From Thamnidium elegans (Eukaryota > Mucoromycota > Mucoromycetes > Mucorales > Mucoraceae): 64,000 nucleotides of DNA. The notes beneath the pieces were generated by a model. That model saw only the letters and a program-made list of their open reading frames with translations. It searched no databases and was not told the DNA's origin. The stretch covers positions 62,001 through 126,000 of the forward strand of contig JAIXMG010000004.1 in assembly GCA_025201345.1 (NCBI GenBank), given 5' to 3'. Of the stretch, positions 61,524-64,000 are shown piece after piece; position 1 is the first letter of the stretch, and each line of letters opens with the position of its first letter. Made by a program: the position numbers and the translations under genes.

Positions 61524-63401
61524 ATGTCTGAAACAGAACGCTTATTTAAGCATTACAGTAGCCAGAGTAATTATCGTACAATTCGTAAAGGAGATAATTT
61601 ATATATGACTACAGCCAAATCTACCCACTTTAATGTATATCATTTTCATTGGAGGCTACATGCTGTATGGACTATAGCCATTATTTGCTTTATATTAGCT
61701 AAATTATGGTGGTTAGTTCCTCTGCCAGGTTATGATTTGTTGCCTGCTTACCGGACATACCCCGCTAGTTTTCTCGATAATATTTTCATGACATTGGCAG
61801 GTGCCTTTGCTACTAGATCAATTGTGATCGGTTTATTTAGAACGCTTAGACATGGTATACACCCTGATTCAATTATAGCATTTGGTTCTACAGGTGGATA
61901 CGCTGCTATGTGGTCATGTATCAAAAATCGATCTGGCTTTCGATACTTTTTAGTAGCTATGCTTGTCACAGTTTGTTCTTTATTAGGAAGTGCATTACAA
62001 GGAGAACTTCAATCATCTTTAGGTGTTTATTATAGAGTGGGTGGAGAAACCTCTTTAAATACGGCAGAGTGTTCACACGTCACTCAAACGGATTACCTTC
62101 TGGCATCATCTGCTTTTGCTTCTGGGCTTATCTCAAATACTATCTCTGATGCAACTTCTCTCCTCGACACCCTGAATGCATCTCAACCAATGAGATCATT
62201 TACAATCTCGACAATCAAAACAACGCTTGCTCCTATTCAAAATGTTACCTTTCTTCCGCTTCCTAGTGGTACAAACATTTTAAGGAGACATCATTATCAT
62301 CATTATCACGATCCTTCAACAACCACAACCACGGAATCTACTACTGTACAACCTAAAACTGAATCATCTACTACTGTGCTACAACAACAAACAACAACAA
62401 CAGCAGCAGCAGAAACAACTTTAGTAAATGATCAATCTACCGCCACCCTATCGCCGTTGATTCCTGTACCAAGTAACAACATCACTGACGCTGGCAACTC
62501 CGATTCTACCACGAGTAACAGCAGCAACGAGATGAGTAACAACTTTATTAATACCAACTTAAATAACCTAGTAATTCCATTGTCAGCCATACCCGGAGGA
62601 TTCAACCAAAGTAGTATGCTTGCTATTATTAGAAATAACAGTGACATCTCCAACAAGACAGCTTTACCTTACACAATGGGACAATTGCAGAGTAATGAAA
62701 TTCCCATCCAGCTGAATATATTTCGGTACAGGACCCCCGAAAACCTTGAAACTGTCATCATGTATTCTTCAAATAAAAGCGAATATAATGCAGGCGTTTA
62801 TGTTTCTGTTATTGCCACCAACTATACATGTCAATCACGCGGAGATAGCGTGATCTGCGACGAAGGGGTGTCCTATACTGCAGATAGTACTGTGGTTGCT
62901 AATGCCTTGGTGGCGGCTGTACAATCAGGCGATGGGCTATATGGAACCACCTCGGGCGGGTTAGCGATGGATATAGTAAATAGTATCGATAGTACAGGTA
63001 AAAATAGTAAATTAGTGGATTCTTTATTTGCCAATCCTTTATGTCGTAACCCTGAATTAATTCCTACGCGTGGTCATCTCTTGGTTCCTTATACCGCTGG
63101 AAGAATAACTCCCTTGGCTATCATTTGGTTAATTTTGTTTGCTATAATGTGGCTGATTGGTGTCTACTTGATTGGATACACTGAACATACTTGGACTAAA
63201 TTAGCGTTTTCTGGTATCCTCGTGTCTCAAATTGTTAGCAAGTCTCCCAATATGTTTGAAAGCGAAGAAGTGGGCGCAAAACCAATCGACAAAGAAATGT
63301 ATTTAGACCCTGAAACTGGTAGGATGTGTATTAAACGTGTTTATAGAGAAGGGTTCTCTATTTCAACTACTACGTTAGAAGAACAACCTGAAGAAGCATA
63401 A
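61524..63401 (+). CDS. Uncharacterised four-helix membrane glycoprotein
   Basis: A single exon of 625 aa, function not recognised. Predicted membrane segments: about 47-66 (AVWTIAIICFILAKLWWLV), 84-105 (LDNIFMTLAGAFATRSIVIG), 139-158 (RYFLVAMLVTVCSLLGSAL) and 529-551 (PLAIIWLILFAIMWLIGVYL). With the N-terminus inside, the roughly 370-residue segment between helices 3 and 4 is extracellular or lumenal. This fits its nine or so N-x-S/T sequons (for example N240VT, N361QS, N377KT, N433YT) and a Thr/Ser mucin-like stretch (about 264-300). A His-rich patch, RRHHYHHYHD, precedes the mucin part. A Cys pair around TCQSRGDSVICDE may be a disulfide. The cytosolic tail has a short acidic end. A cell-surface or wall-associated protein is plausible. 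Confidence 0.8.
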   Translation: MSETERLFKHYSSQSNYRTIRKGDNLYMTTAKSTHFNVYHFHWRLHAVWTIAIICFILAKLWWLVPLPGYDLLPAYRTYPASFLDNIFMTLAGAFATRSIVIGLFRTLRHGIHPDSIIAFGSTGGYAAMWSCIKNRSGFRYFLVAMLVTVCSLLGSALQGELQSSLGVYYRVGGETSLNTAECSHVTQTDYLLASSAFASGLISNTISDATSLLDTLNASQPMRSFTISTIKTTLAPIQNVTFLPLPSGTNILRRHHYHHYHDPSTTTTTESTTVQPKTESSTTVLQQQTTTTAAAETTLVNDQSTATLSPLIPVPSNNITDAGNSDSTTSNSSNEMSNNFINTNLNNLVIPLSAIPGGFNQSSMLAIIRNNSDISNKTALPYTMGQLQSNEIPIQLNIFRYRTPENLETVIMYSSNKSEYNAGVYVSVIATNYTCQSRGDSVICDEGVSYTADSTVVANALVAAVQSGDGLYGTTSGGLAMDIVNSIDSTGKNSKLVDSLFANPLCRNPELIPTRGHLLVPYTAGRITPLAIIWLILFAIMWLIGVYLIGYTEHTWTKLAFSGILVSQIVSKSPNMFESEEVGAKPIDKEMYLDPETGRMCIKRVYREGFSISTTTLEEQPEEA

Positions 63402-63678
63402 AAAAAATCAAAAAATCAAAAACTATCAATACATATTTAGACATTGATAGGTGTACAGGGGCTGTTTATAAAAAAAACAAGTAAATTATAATTTAATAAA
63501 AACATATTCAATTAAAGTGGGTAGCACTATAAGCTAACTCGTAATAGTGCCTTCCGTTCAAATAATGATTTGCTTTGTTTAAATGAGATTTTCGTTTGCC
63601 ATTCTGACTTCATACACTTCTCAATCCCCAGTTATAGTTTGTCACTTTTCTGTAATTTTTCTGTAGTAATCATTCTTC
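63402..63678. other. Intergenic spacer between convergent ends
   Basis: AT-rich 3' flank of the membrane glycoprotein gene. No coding sequence seen. Confidence 0.4.
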
Positions 63679-64000
63679 CTAGATAATATATTCATCTGAT
63701 AACGATTCTTGTAAAGTATGAATCTCTTGCTCACCATTAGTATTAATGAGTTTTTTTTTATTTTCAAATTTTCCCAAGAAAAGATTTCATACTATCATCT
63801 GTTAGGCTACTAAATATACCCCCCAGTTACAAGGAGTTTAATACGTCCATAAATGATTACCATCTCAAGACACGTAGTTCTTTTATAAGATTTTCGCAAT
63901 ATTTTGATGTAGGTACTTCTGTATTTGCTACTGATCTTGTATCAATCGCATAGGTATCAATATCTGGACCATTTCTGACGAATGCATCCATTTGCATAAC
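63679..64000 (-). pseudogene. 3' end of an unknown gene or relic entering from the right edge
   Basis: On the minus strand from the window edge an open frame reads VMQMDAFVRNGPDIDTYAID, then TRSVANTEVPTSKYCENLIK and ELRVLRW before a stop. A GTAATC donor at 63860 and an acceptor ATTTAG at 63810 (51-nt intron with TGTAACTG inside) lead in phase into SLTDDSMKSFLGK. The frame then stops, while the +1 frame continues as FENKKKLINTNGEQEIHTLQ and ESLSDEYII. A single indel in the TTTTCTTGGGAAAA stretch would explain this. So either a relic, or a real gene with a sequence error. Family unknown. Confidence 0.4.

Overview
This is a nuclear contig from an AT-rich fungus with many introns. The best guess is an early-diverging fungus, probably Mucoromycota/Mucorales. 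The basis is many short GT-AG introns (about 40-130 nt, often filled with T or A runs), very AT-rich spacers, a velvet factor, Atg15, Mkt1, Efg1 and Dbp9 homologues, and an Integrator subunit that ascomycete and basidiomycete models lack. The placement is inferred from gene content; no rRNA or other marker gene is present. About 22 genes can be supported. There are no convincing tRNAs, rRNAs, CRISPR arrays or intact mobile elements.

Layout, left to right. 0-5 kb (minus): the 5' part of a vacuolar carboxypeptidase Y cut by the window edge, then an INTS13/Asunder-type Integrator subunit. 5.4-8.3 kb (plus): a 13-exon gene joining a glycosidase-like barrel to a SUMF1/FGE-fold domain, divergent from INTS13. 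8.3-13.4 kb: AT-rich spacer holding two decayed, head-to-head gene relics. 13.4-17.2 kb (minus): arginase, a membrane-anchored class-3 aldehyde dehydrogenase and a small nuclear-type hypothetical protein. 19.3-20.3 kb (plus): glyoxalase II. 20.4-29.0 kb (minus): a spectraplakin-like giant of about 2,846 aa (CH-like head, spectrin-type coiled coils, GAR/Gas2 tail) whose stop is only 37 bp from that of glyoxalase II. 31.4-36.8 kb (minus): ribosomal protein uS17, a mitochondrial-type PPR protein, a small hypothetical protein and Mkt1. 39.8-41.6 kb (plus): an MFS transporter. 43.9-47.6 kb (plus): a Sec2/Rabin8 Rab GEF and a velvet regulator. 47.7-51.6 kb (minus): Dbp9 helicase and ribosomal protein uS19. 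52.9-54.9 kb: a Ssh4/Ear1-like SPRY/PY-motif Rsp5 adaptor and Efg1, convergent. 55.9-56.7 kb: another decayed gene. 57.2-58.7 kb (plus): Atg15 lipase. 61.5-63.4 kb (plus): an unknown four-helix membrane glycoprotein. 63.7-64 kb (minus): a partial gene or relic.

The genes do not form one pathway. They are mostly housekeeping genes: ribosome and rRNA processing (uS17, uS19, Dbp9, Efg1); vacuole, endosome and autophagy (carboxypeptidase Y, Ssh4/Ear1, Atg15); polarity and cytoskeleton (Sec2, spectraplakin); and RNA control (INTS13, Mkt1, PPR). The exon models below were checked by adding up exon lengths and reading phases by hand. In every complete model the coding length is a multiple of three. 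Individual splice coordinates may be off by one base. The most notable items are INTS13, the SUMF1-barrel fusion that lacks the FGE copper cysteines, the nearly intronless spectraplakin-like gene, and the relic loci.
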